Source: an uncultured Lachnospiraceae bacterium
Lineage (GTDB): Bacteria; Bacillota; Clostridia; Lachnospirales; Lachnospiraceae
Direction of reading: 5' to 3'
Length of the DNA: 55,812 nt
Assembly: GCA_900318375.1 (NCBI GenBank)
Contig: ONKG01000024.1
Coordinates: forward strand, 1 to 55,812
Shown: positions 1 to 9,142 of the stretch, one piece after another
Position numbering within the stretch: position 1 is the first letter of the stretch
How the letters are laid out: each line of letters starts with the position of its first letter
Position numbers and translations under genes: made by a program
Notes under the pieces: generated by a model
Seen by the model: only the letters and a program-made list of their open reading frames with translations
What the model was told of the DNA's origin: nothing
The model's database searches: none

Positions 1-924
<924 letters not shown>

Positions 925-982
925 AAAAAATCCCCGGAAGGATCTGCTGCATGGATTTATTTGCAGTATCCTGTCCGGGGAT
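925..982 (-). terminator. Rho-independent terminator downstream of mecA
   Basis: On the minus strand a hairpin with an ATCCCCGG stem end (930-982) is followed by TTTTTTATATTT. It lies about 170 bp beyond the mecA stop, past the 22-bp repeat array, and is the natural end of the mecA transcript. Confidence 0.75.
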
Positions 983-1036
983 AGTATTCATGATTAACAT
1001 AGCGGCATAGCGCCAGCTTTGATCATGCGCCAAATG

Positions 1037-1168
1037 TGCCTGTCTGCAAAAACTGATCGGCGCATTTACAGGACTCGACCGGCCTGTTTGCAGAACCCGA
1101 CCGGCCTGTTTGCAGAACCCGATCGGCCTGTTTGCAGAACCCGATTGGTTCATTTGCAGAGTTCGGCG
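1037..1168. repeat. 22-bp tandem repeat array across the mecA stop codon
   Basis: Six consecutive 22-bp units: 1037-1058, 1059-1080, 1081-1102, 1103-1124, 1125-1146, 1147-1168. The three central units differ only in their last two bases (GGCCTGTTTGCAGAACCCGA plus CC, TC or TT); the outer ones are degenerate. The last unit contains the final codons and stop of mecA, so the array appears to have grown from the gene's 3' end. There are no spacers, so it is not a CRISPR array. Confidence 0.9.
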
Positions 1169-1914
1169 AGATTCTGCACCGCGTCTTTGGCACAGAGCAC
1201 TTCACAGTGTTCGCGCAGGTGCTGCTCGCGCGCGGGGGTGATGAATTCAGATGTTCCGAATTCGGAGAAGGTCGAGAGAGCTCTGGTGTACTGCGAGGAA
1301 TCCTCATCATCTGAGGGCGTCAGAAACAGGTAGTATTTCGAATCCGCGGGATCCCTGTACAGAGAGCTCTTTCCGTTGAAGAAAGGGGCTGCCAGAGAGG
1401 CGGCATCCGCCGCCGCGCCCAGAACGGTAAAGGTATACAGCTGGGCACCGTCGGGAAGAAGCTTTCCGGTCTTCCGGGCAGGATTTGATTTTCTGTCCCC
1501 GGCTTTTTTCGCTTTTCCGGAGGCGGGGAGGGCTTTGTCCGGATCTCCTATTTCTCTGCGGATCGCGTCCAGAAGCTGTCCCAGGGCAGAGGAAGATTCC
1601 TCCTTGTCAGAAGAACCGCTCCTGACAGAAGGGGCAAAACTGGAGAACCGGGTATCCAGTTCCTCGGGATTATCGACTTTGGTGACGATCAATACCAGGC
1701 TGTCATCGTGCAGAGGGACCGCCTCGACCATGACCGGGATATTTTCCGCCTCAAAGCCGAAGCGGGCATAGGCCTCCTGCATCAGCTCGCGAAAGAGCTG
1801 CCTGGCCTTTTCAGTCCCGTAGGCGAGTTCTTTCAAATGAAGCTGACGGCTTTCCATGTCCTCTTTAGAGAGGAAGCAGCGGATTTGGCTGTCATTGACT
1901 TTTTCTATTCTCAT
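1150..1914 (-). CDS. mecA: Adaptor protein MecA
   Basis: A 254-residue protein resembling MecA, the adaptor that delivers substrates to the ClpC/ClpP protease and, in Bacillus, represses competence. The N-terminal part (MRIEKVNDSQIRCFLSKEDM) is the substrate-binding domain typical of MecA; the linker (about residues 85-155) is charged and low-complexity; the C-terminal part (from about QLYTFTVLGAAADAA, with SKYYLFLTPS) matches the ClpC-binding domain. Length is close to the family's 200-260. No strong ribosome site is evident before the ATG at 1914. The stop codon lies inside a unit of the 22-bp tandem array, so the extreme C-terminus (NLAELCK) may have been reshaped by repeat turnover. It is monocistronic, with a terminator at 925-982. 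Confidence 0.88.
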   Translation of the reverse strand: MRIEKVNDSQIRCFLSKEDMESRQLHLKELAYGTEKARQLFRELMQEAYARFGFEAENIPVMVEAVPLHDDSLVLIVTKVDNPEELDTRFSSFAPSVRSGSSDKEESSSALGQLLDAIRREIGDPDKALPASGKAKKAGDRKSNPARKTGKLLPDGAQLYTFTVLGAAADAASLAAPFFNGKSSLYRDPADSKYYLFLTPSDDEDSSQYTRALSTFSEFGTSEFITPAREQHLREHCEVLCAKDAVQNLAELCK

Positions 1915-3033
1915 ATCTGTGCCTGTCCTCTCAACAATTCTGAATACCGCAGCATAGCTGCAGGCTGCGCACAGAACCGGACTTGCCGGCCTGTTGTTTT
2001 TTCATGGTATATCCCTGCGGGCGGAAGCGTCAAGTCCTCATTTTACGAAACCGCTCAAACTTTTTGTACTAAATTCACAAGAATAGCAATTTTAGTATTT
2101 TAGTCGCCGAATCCTATTGTGCTGAAATGATTCATATTTTAAAATATCGATGTTCTGAAGGGACACCTCAAAGTATCAGAAAGGAGGGCAGTTTCAGCTG
2201 ACAACAGAAGGATTTTTGACTTGAACAGATTCATTGGGAAAAGTAAATATTATAGGAATCAATCTAAATTATGTACTTATACCTTAAACGGTAACAGTAC
2301 CTTCGGTCATATAAACCAGCGTTAAATACACCGAAAGATCCAAGTCCGACTGTTCATAAAAAGATGGTGCACATTTTGCTGCAGAACAGATGTTTTGTCA
2401 GAAAATAGTTCAGAATGTAGTTTCGATACAGTCCCGCAGGACCGGGGGAGGAAAAGGAGGGATAAATCCACGATCAAAGAACTCCTGTGTTCAAAAGCCC
2501 CGTTGTTATCATTTCTGCGGATAATCCTGTGTTCCTGTACGAGAGGGAGTGAGAAGCCGGTCTTTTTACTCAAGCGGGTGTGCTGTTACGACGGTGATTT
2601 ATGTCGCATCAGGCCCCGGGAACCGGGGTGTCTGTCTTTGACAATTCTTTATTAAGCCAGATCATAGAACGCATTTCTCCGGGAGAGCCTGTCCTGCCGC
2701 CTGGTCTGAAGATATTTGGACCGGCGTGCTGAGCCCTGTGCGTATGACGCGCGGCGGACAGGCTCACGTCTGTTTTGATATCTGCTATGGAGTGATTCAA
2801 TCGTAAAAACGGATGCTTAAAAGCTGAAAAGCAGCACACTTAAAGCCCTGTAAGGGCGCGGCGGCATGACGCATATAGTCCGTATAGTACCGTATTATGG
2901 CCGTGCAAAGGCAGCATAAAGGAACATGATGGGAACATGATGGGTACATAAGGGGCACATAAGGGGCACATGAAGGGCACATGAAGGGCACATAAAGGGC
3001 TCCGACGCTTATCTTTTCTATGTTCAATGCTTG
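1915..3033. other. Gene-poor 1.2-kb region between mecA and the GH18 gene
   Basis: Only small overlapping frames without recognisable domains are present; none is supported. Visible structure: an imperfect inverted repeat with 15-16-bp arms (2685-2700 and 2751-2765, GAGCCTGTCC/GGACAGGCTC) enclosing about 50 nt, and an 11-bp tandem array (2910-3000). A strong Shine-Dalgarno-like AAAGGAGGG at about 2179-2187 leads only to a very short frame. The region could hold a decayed gene or a structured RNA; neither can be shown from sequence alone. Confidence 0.5.
2910..3000. repeat. 11-bp tandem repeat, eight units
   Basis: Eight consecutive 11-bp units of the form GGCACATGAAG / GGAACATGATG / GGTACATAAGG run without spacers from 2910 to 2997, plus a partial unit. 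They end about 35 bp before the extended -10 element of the GH18 gene. On the minus strand they give cysteine/proline-rich periodic peptides, which I take as a by-product of the repeat. Confidence 0.9.
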
Positions 3034-3042
3034 TGTTATAAT
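3034..3042 (+). promoter_or_regulatory. Extended -10 promoter element for the GH18 gene
   Basis: TGTTATAAT (TGn plus perfect TATAAT at 3037-3042) about 120 bp upstream of the GH18 start. No convincing -35 is visible at the usual spacing, which is compatible with an extended -10 promoter. Confidence 0.5.
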
Positions 3043-3161
3043 AATTCAGTATCCTGCGTTTCAAATGTCGGGTGCCTGGCATCAGGACCCGTTTTTGTTG
3101 TGCGTGGGACTATTGTCAGCCCGGAGATATCGTAAATCCCTTTTCGGAAATGAGGCCCTGA

Positions 3162-4856
3162 ATGAAAAAAGCAGTTCCCTACCTCATCACGCTCATCCTG
3201 CTTCTTGTTATGGGAGGAGTTTTTTTAAAACTGTATTATGACCATTACATGTACACCGATGAGAGAGTGGATCTCAATGCTTATTACGGGGTGCAGGATG
3301 AGGATGACTTTCCGGTCATTTACGAGAATCTGGTCTCGGAAATGCACGCCCGCAGGTTTGACGGGGAGTGCTATATGGACCTTGATACGGTCCTTAGCCT
3401 GCTCAACGACAGGTTCTATTACGGTACCCAGGACGGGACTCTGATCTACTGCCTTCCGGAAGAAATGTTTATCGCAAAGCTCGGCGAGAAGAGCTGGGAG
3501 AGTGATGTGAATGGTGTGACTGAAGAGTCCTATGCGCCTGTCCTGGAGGACGGCGGCACGGTCTATGTTGCCCTTCCCTATGTGAGGAAGTTTACGAACT
3601 TTTATTATGCCGTCTACGAGAACCCCAACCGCATCGTTCTGCGTACGCAGTGGGGGACGGAGCAGATGGCCACGGTCAGGGGCAGCACGAATATGCGGAC
3701 CCTGGGAGGCGTGAAGTCGCCGATCATTGCAGCTGTGGAGGAAGGTACCGACGTACTGGTTCTTGATCCCCTGGATGACTGGACCAGAATCGAGACAGCG
3801 GACGGCTTCTACGGATATGTGGAGAACAAGTATCTCTCTGAGACCAGGGAGCAGGAGATGGAGCCTGTGACAGATGTCCCCGAGTATGTACCCCAGTACA
3901 GAAGTCTGGGGAAGCCTGCCTGCATCGCGTGGAATATGACATATTTTGCGGAAAGCAACAGCGAGATCGACGGCATGCTGGTGGGGACGAAAGGGATCAA
4001 TGTCCTGGCACCCACCTGGTTTACCCTGGAGAGCGAGGACGGCGATATTAATGTAAAGGCATCCCGCACCTATGTAAAAAAAGCACATGAGGCAGGTATG
4101 CAGGTCTGGGGAGTCCTGGACAATTTCCAGAACGACGATCTCTTTGTCTACACCAAGTTCCTGAATACACTTGAAGGCAGACAGAAGGTGATCAAAGAGC
4201 TCGTCGAAGAGGCGCAGTCCTATAATCTGGACGGCCTGAATATTGACATTGAAGGCCTGGCGGAGCCGTCGGATGTCTATGACTTTATTGAGTTCGTGCG
4301 TGAGGTCTGTATAGCATGCCGCCGTGCAGATCTGTTTATTTCCGTCAATAACTATGTGCCCTACAACTATAATGACCACTTTGAACTGGAAGAACAGGCT
4401 GCTTTTGCGGATTATGTCATCATCATGGGATATGACGAGCACACCGTCGGCAGCCCGGAGGCGGGTAGTGTTGCTTCCATCGGATATGTTCAGTACGGCA
4501 TTGAGGAGGCCCTGGAAAAAGTTCCTGCGGAGCGCCTGATCAACGGTATTCCTTTCTACACCATCGGCTGGACGACGGAGGACGGCGAGGTATCCGGCAG
4601 AACACTGGATATGGCAGAGGCAAAGGCCTTCATGAAAGAGCACGGGATGAAAAAGGAATGGAACAGCACGGCGGGGCAGAACTACGCCGAGAAAGAGACC
4701 GATTCCGCGCTTTACCAGATCTGGCTGGAGGATAAAAAATCCATAGAGACAAAGCTGAATCTGATGAAAGAGAAGAACCTCGCAGGTGTCGCTGTGTGGC
4801 GCCTCGGCCTTGAGACAAATGACGTCTGGGATGTGATTGAAGACTACGTAAAATGA
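3162..4856 (+). CDS. Membrane-anchored glycoside hydrolase family 18 protein with SH3-like domain
   Basis: A 564-residue protein. Residues 5-25 form one hydrophobic segment (YLITLILLLVMGGVFLKLYY) acting as signal anchor, so the rest is probably outside the cell. A region resembling the copper-amine-oxidase-N / stalk domains of cell-wall enzymes follows, then an SH3-like wall-binding domain around residues 165-230 (VRGSTNMRTLGG... WTRIETADGFYGYVENKYL). The C-terminal half is a GH18 barrel: DGLNIDIE at 357-364 fits the DxxDxDxE catalytic motif, with E364 the expected acid. Family relatives (YaaH/YdhD type) act on peptidoglycan, often in spores. The start is the ATG at 3162; the adjacent Shine-Dalgarno is weak. 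tsaC follows immediately. Exact substrate unknown. Confidence 0.88.
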   Translation: MKKAVPYLITLILLLVMGGVFLKLYYDHYMYTDERVDLNAYYGVQDEDDFPVIYENLVSEMHARRFDGECYMDLDTVLSLLNDRFYYGTQDGTLIYCLPEEMFIAKLGEKSWESDVNGVTEESYAPVLEDGGTVYVALPYVRKFTNFYYAVYENPNRIVLRTQWGTEQMATVRGSTNMRTLGGVKSPIIAAVEEGTDVLVLDPLDDWTRIETADGFYGYVENKYLSETREQEMEPVTDVPEYVPQYRSLGKPACIAWNMTYFAESNSEIDGMLVGTKGINVLAPTWFTLESEDGDINVKASRTYVKKAHEAGMQVWGVLDNFQNDDLFVYTKFLNTLEGRQKVIKELVEEAQSYNLDGLNIDIEGLAEPSDVYDFIEFVREVCIACRRADLFISVNNYVPYNYNDHFELEEQAAFADYVIIMGYDEHTVGSPEAGSVASIGYVQYGIEEALEKVPAERLINGIPFYTIGWTTEDGEVSGRTLDMAEAKAFMKEHGMKKEWNSTAGQNYAEKETDSALYQIWLEDKKSIETKLNLMKEKNLAGVAVWRLGLETNDVWDVIEDYVK

Positions 4857-4862
4857 TCCGGA

Positions 4863-4890
4863 TGCGCACGCAGAGATATATGCGTGCGCA
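4863..4890 (+). other. Perfect 10-bp hairpin at the GH18/tsaC junction
   Basis: TGCGCACGCA (4863-4872) and TGCGTGCGCA (4881-4890) form a perfect stem with an 8-nt loop, 7 nt after the GH18 stop. Only TTTG follows, so it is a poor terminator; it may act as an mRNA stability or processing element. It overlaps the codons of the longest possible tsaC frame. Confidence 0.7.
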
Positions 4891-4900
4891 TTTGAAAAAA

Positions 4901-5962
4901 ATGGACAAACTGATGAATACTGTTTATGCGAAAATGACGGAAGAGGAAATAGATGAAGCGCAGATCCGGCGCGCGGGAGAGATCCTGCGCCGCGGAGGGC
5001 TGGTGGCTTTTCCCACGGAGACAGTCTACGGACTGGGCGGGGATGCCTTTAATCCGGAATCCTCGAAAAAAATATATGCTGCCAAGGGGAGGCCTTCCGA
5101 CAATCCTCTGATCGTGCATATCTGCAGGATCGAGGACATGGAAAAGGTTGCGGCGCAGGTGCCGCGGGAGGCAGTGCTGCTGGCAAAGGCTTTCTGGCCG
5201 GGACCGCTCACGATCATCCTGCCCAAGCGCCCGGAACTGCCCCGGGAGACAACGGGGGGGCTCGACACGGTGGCCATCCGCTTCCCCTCGAACAAGATTG
5301 CCCGGGCCATGATCGATGCCGGCGGCGGCTTTATCGCCGCTCCCAGCGCAAACCGCTCCGGACGCCCCAGTCCGACGCTGGCTCAGTACTGCCGCGAAGA
5401 TCTGGACGGCCGCGTGGACATGATCATTGACGGGGGACAGGTGGGTCTTGGACTGGAATCCACGATCATTGATCTGACAGACAAGGTCCCGGTGATCCTG
5501 CGTCCCGGTTTTGTCACATGGGAAAAGCTTCATGAAGTCCTCGGCGATGTGAACGCGGGAAGTCTGGTCCCCGACATGAGTGACAATACAGCACCGAAGG
5601 CGCCCGGCATGAAATACCGCCATTATGCCCCAAAAGGAAATCTTACTATTGTCGACGGTCCTGCGGACAAGGTCACAGCCTATATTAATGAGAAAATCAG
5701 GGCACACAGAGCTGGGGGAATCCGCACCGGGGTGATCTGTACGGAAGAGACGAAAGATGCCTATATAGCAGACCTTGTAAAGAGCGCAGGCTCCAGAGAA
5801 GACGAAGAGAGTGTGGCAAGGGAGCTTTTCCGGATCCTGCGGGAATTTGACGACGAAGGCGCAGGAGAAATCTATGCGGAATCCTTTGATGCCACCGGCG
5901 TCGGAAGGGCTGTGATGAACCGCCTGCTGAAAGCGGCAGGACAGCACATCGTACACCTTTAA
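4901..5962 (+). CDS. tsaC: L-threonylcarbamoyladenylate synthase (Sua5/TsaC type)
   Basis: Makes threonylcarbamoyl-AMP from threonine, bicarbonate and ATP for the t6A modification of ANN-decoding tRNAs, in the cytoplasm. The YrdC domain shows GGLVAFPTETVYGLGG, KGRPSDNPLIVHI and PSANRSGRPSPT; a Sua5-type C-terminal domain follows (from about MKYRHYAPKG), giving about 353 residues as usual for the two-domain form. The frame is open from an ATG at 4853 that overlaps the GH18 stop, but those first 16 codons are encoded by the hairpin at 4863-4890 and are not family-like. I chose 4901; 4913 is equally possible, and none of the three has a clear ribosome site, suggesting translational coupling to the gene upstream. 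Confidence 0.9.
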   Translation: MDKLMNTVYAKMTEEEIDEAQIRRAGEILRRGGLVAFPTETVYGLGGDAFNPESSKKIYAAKGRPSDNPLIVHICRIEDMEKVAAQVPREAVLLAKAFWPGPLTIILPKRPELPRETTGGLDTVAIRFPSNKIARAMIDAGGGFIAAPSANRSGRPSPTLAQYCREDLDGRVDMIIDGGQVGLGLESTIIDLTDKVPVILRPGFVTWEKLHEVLGDVNAGSLVPDMSDNTAPKAPGMKYRHYAPKGNLTIVDGPADKVTAYINEKIRAHRAGGIRTGVICTEETKDAYIADLVKSAGSREDEESVARELFRILREFDDEGAGEIYAESFDATGVGRAVMNRLLKAAGQHIVHL

Positions 5963-5978
5963 TTGATAAAACGGCATG

Positions 5979-6021
5979 CTGCTTCCTGATGCCCGGAATC
6001 TGCAAAGACGGGCAGAAGCAG
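5979..6021 (+). other. Hairpin in the upp leader
   Basis: CTGCTTC/GAAGCAG (5979-5985, 6015-6021) with an inner GCCCG/CGGGC pair (5991-5995, 6009-6013). No T tract follows directly; a CTTTTTG lies 30 bp on. It may mark the end of the tsaC transcript or a leader structure of upp. Confidence 0.5.
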
Positions 6022-6088
6022 TCTCAAACAGGAAACAGGCGGCCTTTTTGTAGATTGAAGAATCATTTCACCAGTACAGGAGGAAAAA

Positions 6089-6718
6089 ATGGGAAAAGTA
6101 GTCGTAATGGATCATCCTTTAATCGCGCACAAGATCGGCATCATCAGGAAAAAGGAAACCGGAACAAGAGAATTCCGGGACATTATTTCTGAGATTGCCA
6201 TGCTTCTGTGCTATGAAGCAACAAGAGATCTGGAACTTGAGGATGTGGAGATTGAGACACCGATCTGCAAGACCGTCACAAAAGAGCTGAAGGGCAAAAA
6301 ACTGGCGGTCGTCCCGATCCTTCGCGCAGGACTGGGTATGGTGGAAGGAATGCTGGCCATGATCCCGGCTGCCAAGGTCGGACATATCGGTCTTTATCGC
6401 GATCCCGAGACACTGCAGCCTGTGGAATATTACTGCAAGCTTCCCGCCGACTGCGGCGAGAGACAGATTTTCGTAGTAGATCCCATGTTTGCGACCGGCG
6501 GCTCCGCCATTGCTGCAGTGGATCTGCTCAAGGGGCACGACTGCAAAAAGCTCTGCTTCCTCTGCATCATCGCTGCTCCCGAAGGTGTCAAGGCATTTAC
6601 GGAAGCCCACCCCGATGTGGACCTGTATATCGGCGCTCTTGACGATCATCTGAATGAACACGGATATATTGTTCCCGGTCTTGGAGACGCGGGAGACAGG
6701 ATCTTCGGCACAAAATAA
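6089..6718 (+). CDS. upp: Uracil phosphoribosyltransferase
   Basis: A 209-residue cytoplasmic enzyme that salvages uracil by joining it to PRPP to give UMP. Clear family features are the N-terminal [17 protein letters not shown], the [13 protein letters not shown] segment, the PRPP-binding loop [12 protein letters not shown] and the C-terminal uracil-binding [17 protein letters not shown]. The length equals that of bacterial Upp proteins. Start ATG at 6089 with AGGAGG about 8 nt upstream. It lies between tsaC and a dCMP deaminase on the same strand, so a pyrimidine-salvage transcript is likely. Confidence 0.97.
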   Translation: MGKVVVMDHPLIAHKIGIIRKKETGTREFRDIISEIAMLLCYEATRDLELEDVEIETPICKTVTKELKGKKLAVVPILRAGLGMVEGMLAMIPAAKVGHIGLYRDPETLQPVEYYCKLPADCGERQIFVVDPMFATGGSAIAAVDLLKGHDCKKLCFLCIIAAPEGVKAFTEAHPDVDLYIGALDDHLNEHGYIVPGLGDAGDRIFGTK

Positions 6719-6810
6719 TCATTCTTTCATACATGCCGGAGCACATTGTGCGCAGGCTGCGTCAATGCAATGGATACATCAGTGCTTTAAGGGACGGAAA
6801 GGGGGTAATA

Positions 6811-7296
6811 ATGGCCGGAAAAAGAAGCGGATATATTTCCTGGGATGAATATTTTATGGCAGTTGCACAGCTTGCGGGGATGCGTTCCAAAGATCCCAGC
6901 ACACAGGTCGGCTCCTGCATTGTAAGCGATGAGCACAAGATTCTGTCGATGGGATACAACGGACTTCCGATCGGGTGCTCGGATGATGACTTTCCCTGGG
7001 AGAGAGAAGGGAAGCCGCTGATGACCAAGTACCCCTATGTCACGCACAGTGAACTGAACGCGATCCTCAATTTCCGGGGAGGAAGCCTGGAGGGAGCCAC
7101 GATTTATGTCACGCTGTTTCCCTGCAATGAGTGCGCAAAGGCGATCATACAATCCGGCATCCGAAATGTTGTCTATGACAGTGACAAGTATGCGGAAGCC
7201 GACAGTACGATTGCCAGCAAGCGGATGTTTGACGCGGCCGGAGTGACCTACCGTCAGTACGAGCGGACCGGCAGAAAGATCAGCATCGACTTGTAA
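6811..7296 (+). CDS. Deoxycytidylate (dCMP) deaminase, ComEB type
   Basis: Zinc-dependent deaminase (161 residues) converting dCMP to dUMP, the precursor of dTMP. The zinc site is visible as THSELNAIL (His ligand and catalytic Glu) and PCNECAKAII (the two Cys ligands); the start (SGYISWDEYFMAVAQLAGMRSKDPSTQVG) is typical of the ComEB/dCMP deaminase family. The frame is open further upstream, but the ATG at 6811 has an AAAGGGGG ribosome site and matches the family N-terminus. It ends inside a threefold 16-bp repeat and is followed by a bidirectional terminator. Confidence 0.93.
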   Translation: MAGKRSGYISWDEYFMAVAQLAGMRSKDPSTQVGSCIVSDEHKILSMGYNGLPIGCSDDDFPWEREGKPLMTKYPYVTHSELNAILNFRGGSLEGATIYVTLFPCNECAKAIIQSGIRNVVYDSDKYAEADSTIASKRMFDAAGVTYRQYERTGRKISIDL

Positions 7297-7335
7297 AACA
7301 ATTGTCTTGTAAACCAATTGACTTGTAAAACAGGA
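7288..7335 (+). repeat. 16-bp direct repeat x3 across a stop codon
   Basis: Units 7288-7303, 7304-7319 and 7320-7335 (GACTTGTAAAACAATT, GTCTTGTAAACCAATT, GACTTGTAAAACAGGA). The first contains the TAA of the dCMP deaminase gene (7294-7296), so the gene end has been duplicated downstream of itself. Confidence 0.88.
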
Positions 7336-7463
7336 CGCTGGCCTGCCGGAAATAGTTGACAGCAGAACAGAACTGAAAAACGGGGCGGATGAAGCATGCA
7401 GGACCCGCCTGCGGGTTTTGCGATGCCCGGGCATTAAGATGCTCCGGCATGCTTTGGACGAGA

Positions 7464-7500
7464 ATAAAAAGCGGCGCGTCGGAATGACGCGCCGTTTTCT
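7464..7500. terminator. Bidirectional terminator between dCMP deaminase and prs
   Basis: A perfect 9-bp stem CGGCGCGTC/GACGCGCCG (7472-7480, 7486-7494) with a 5-nt loop, preceded by AATAAAAA and followed by TTTTCT. It serves the + deaminase gene and the convergent - prs gene. Confidence 0.85.
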
Positions 7501-7541
7501 GTATGCATGTTTTGAATGAAACTCTTCTGAACCGGGAAGGA

Positions 7542-8753
7542 TCAGTCCTCGTCTATATCGTCCCCTCTTTTCTTTTTATTGTATTTGGCAACGATATTCC
7601 AGATACGCTCCGAAGGGATGAGCAGATCGCTGATGGAGCTGTCATGGTTCAGCGTGTCGATGATGTAAGCGAGGAACTTACTCATGTCACAGCTGTAATG
7701 CCAGGGCCTGTCAAGCAGCTCCTGAGGCTGATAATTCAGGTTGGTGGTATAAATCCTGTCGAAAATACCGTTTTTGAAAGCTTTGTCGAATTTGTCGAGA
7801 CCGTCGGTAAAAAGACCGAAAGTCGCGAAGAAGAAGACGCGCTTTGCGCCGCGCTTCTTAAGAGCCTGTGCGACCTCGAGGGCACTGTCGCCGGATGCGA
7901 CCATATCGTCGATGACGACCATGTCCTTGCCTTTTACGCTGGAACCGAGGAATTCAAAGGCTACGATGGGGTTTGTGCCTTTCACGATACGTGTATAGTC
8001 GCGCCGCTTGTAGAACATGCCCATATCCAGACCCAGGACGTTGGCAAAATACACAGCGCGCTTCATGCCGCCTTCATCGGGGCTGATGATCAGCATGTGG
8101 TCGCTGTCGATCGTCAGATCGTCAACGCTCTTGAGAAGGCCTTTGATAAACTGGTAAGCAGGCTGGACCGTATCAAAGCCGTTGAGAGGGATCGCGTTCT
8201 GAACGCGGGGATCGTGGGCATCAAAGGTGATAATGTTGTCCACGCCCATACGGACAAGCTCCTGCAGTGCGATTGCGCAGTCCAGCGATTCACGTGCAGT
8301 TCTCTTGGACTGCAGACTCTCATACAGATAGGGCATGATGACCGTGATCCTGCGCGCCTTGCCTCCGACTGCAGCGATGACACGCTTGAGGTTGGCAAAA
8401 TGGTCGTCCGGAGACATGTGGTTGTCGAAACCGAACATACGATAGGTCTCATTGTAATTGACAACATCTACAAGGATGTAGAGATCCATACCGCGCACGG
8501 ACTGGGACACGACACCCTTTCCTTCACCGGTTCCGAAACGGGGTTCCTTGGTGTCGATGATATAAGTCGGGCGGAGATATCCTGCGAAGGCAGGGCTGTC
8601 TTCGTGCTCGTGCTGACGTTCGGCGCGCCAGTCCTGAAGATAAACATCGATTTCCCTGCCCATCTCCTCACATCCCGAGACGGTTATCAGGCCCAGCTGG
8701 CCGAAGGGGGCATTGTCCAGTATACGTTTGTCATGTTTTTTGATGGGTTCCAT
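7542..8753 (-). CDS. prs: Ribose-phosphate pyrophosphokinase (long form)
   Basis: Synthesises PRPP from ribose-5-phosphate and ATP, feeding purine, pyrimidine, NAD, histidine and tryptophan pathways. At 403 residues it is longer than the common 310-320-residue enzymes; extra sequence includes an N-terminal extension and a charged C-terminal tail (KKKRGDDIDED). Recognisable features are TFDAHDPRVQNAIP (the metal/ATP-binding His region) and the PRPP loop VVIDDMVASGDSA. Similar long Prs proteins occur in Clostridia. The ATG at 8753 has only AAAGGA about 11 nt upstream. It is monocistronic and convergent with the deaminase gene; proximity to upp, a PRPP user, fits a nucleotide-metabolism neighbourhood. 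Confidence 0.9.
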   Translation of the reverse strand: MEPIKKHDKRILDNAPFGQLGLITVSGCEEMGREIDVYLQDWRAERQHEHEDSPAFAGYLRPTYIIDTKEPRFGTGEGKGVVSQSVRGMDLYILVDVVNYNETYRMFGFDNHMSPDDHFANLKRVIAAVGGKARRITVIMPYLYESLQSKRTARESLDCAIALQELVRMGVDNIITFDAHDPRVQNAIPLNGFDTVQPAYQFIKGLLKSVDDLTIDSDHMLIISPDEGGMKRAVYFANVLGLDMGMFYKRRDYTRIVKGTNPIVAFEFLGSSVKGKDMVVIDDMVASGDSALEVAQALKKRGAKRVFFFATFGLFTDGLDKFDKAFKNGIFDRIYTTNLNYQPQELLDRPWHYSCDMSKFLAYIIDTLNHDSSISDLLIPSERIWNIVAKYNKKKRGDDIDED

Positions 8754-9142
8754 CAGGTTCGCTGTCCTTTCTGTTATGAGGGTATGGTGGCTGCTGACTC
8801 ACAGTTTTTCGAGATGCTGCGGATTCGGTCAGGACGCAAAGATGATCCATGCCGACAGGCTCGCAAACGCCTCGCTCTTTGCTCAGTTCCCAAGGAGATG
8901 CTGCTTCACGGCATTGGCCGTATACGTCCAATATAAGGTATATTTATGCTTTCAGCGGGAACTGCGGTCCCTGCTTTGCGCATACTCTAACAGAATCAAT
9001 TCCTTATTACAAGGCAGAAACGGGGTAAATTTACGCAAAATAATGATTTTTCGGAAAAACAAAACTCAATTTGTTATCTGTCATGCCCGGCAGTCTCGTT
9101 TGCGGCATGCGAAACGAGCCCGACGTCGATTCTGCCTTCCTC
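8754..9142. other. Intergenic region upstream of prs
   Basis: No gene supported. It should contain the prs promoter and a leader of up to 300 nt on the minus strand, and the end of the dnaI-like transcript. A 7-bp inverted repeat CTCGTTT/AAACGAG (9094-9100, 9112-9118) just beyond the dnaI-like stop may be its terminator, but the T tract is not adjacent. Confidence 0.4.

Noticed and set aside
1037-1168. Possible CRISPR array
   Set aside because: The 22-bp units are contiguous with no spacers and derive from the mecA end; no cas genes are present.
3225-4643. Long minus-strand open frame (472 codons) opposite the GH18 gene
   Set aside because: No ribosome site or domain; it mirrors a clearly coding + frame in G+C-rich DNA.
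7503-8936. Long + frame (477 codons) opposite prs
   Set aside because: It is the antisense shadow of prs, with no recognisable protein features.
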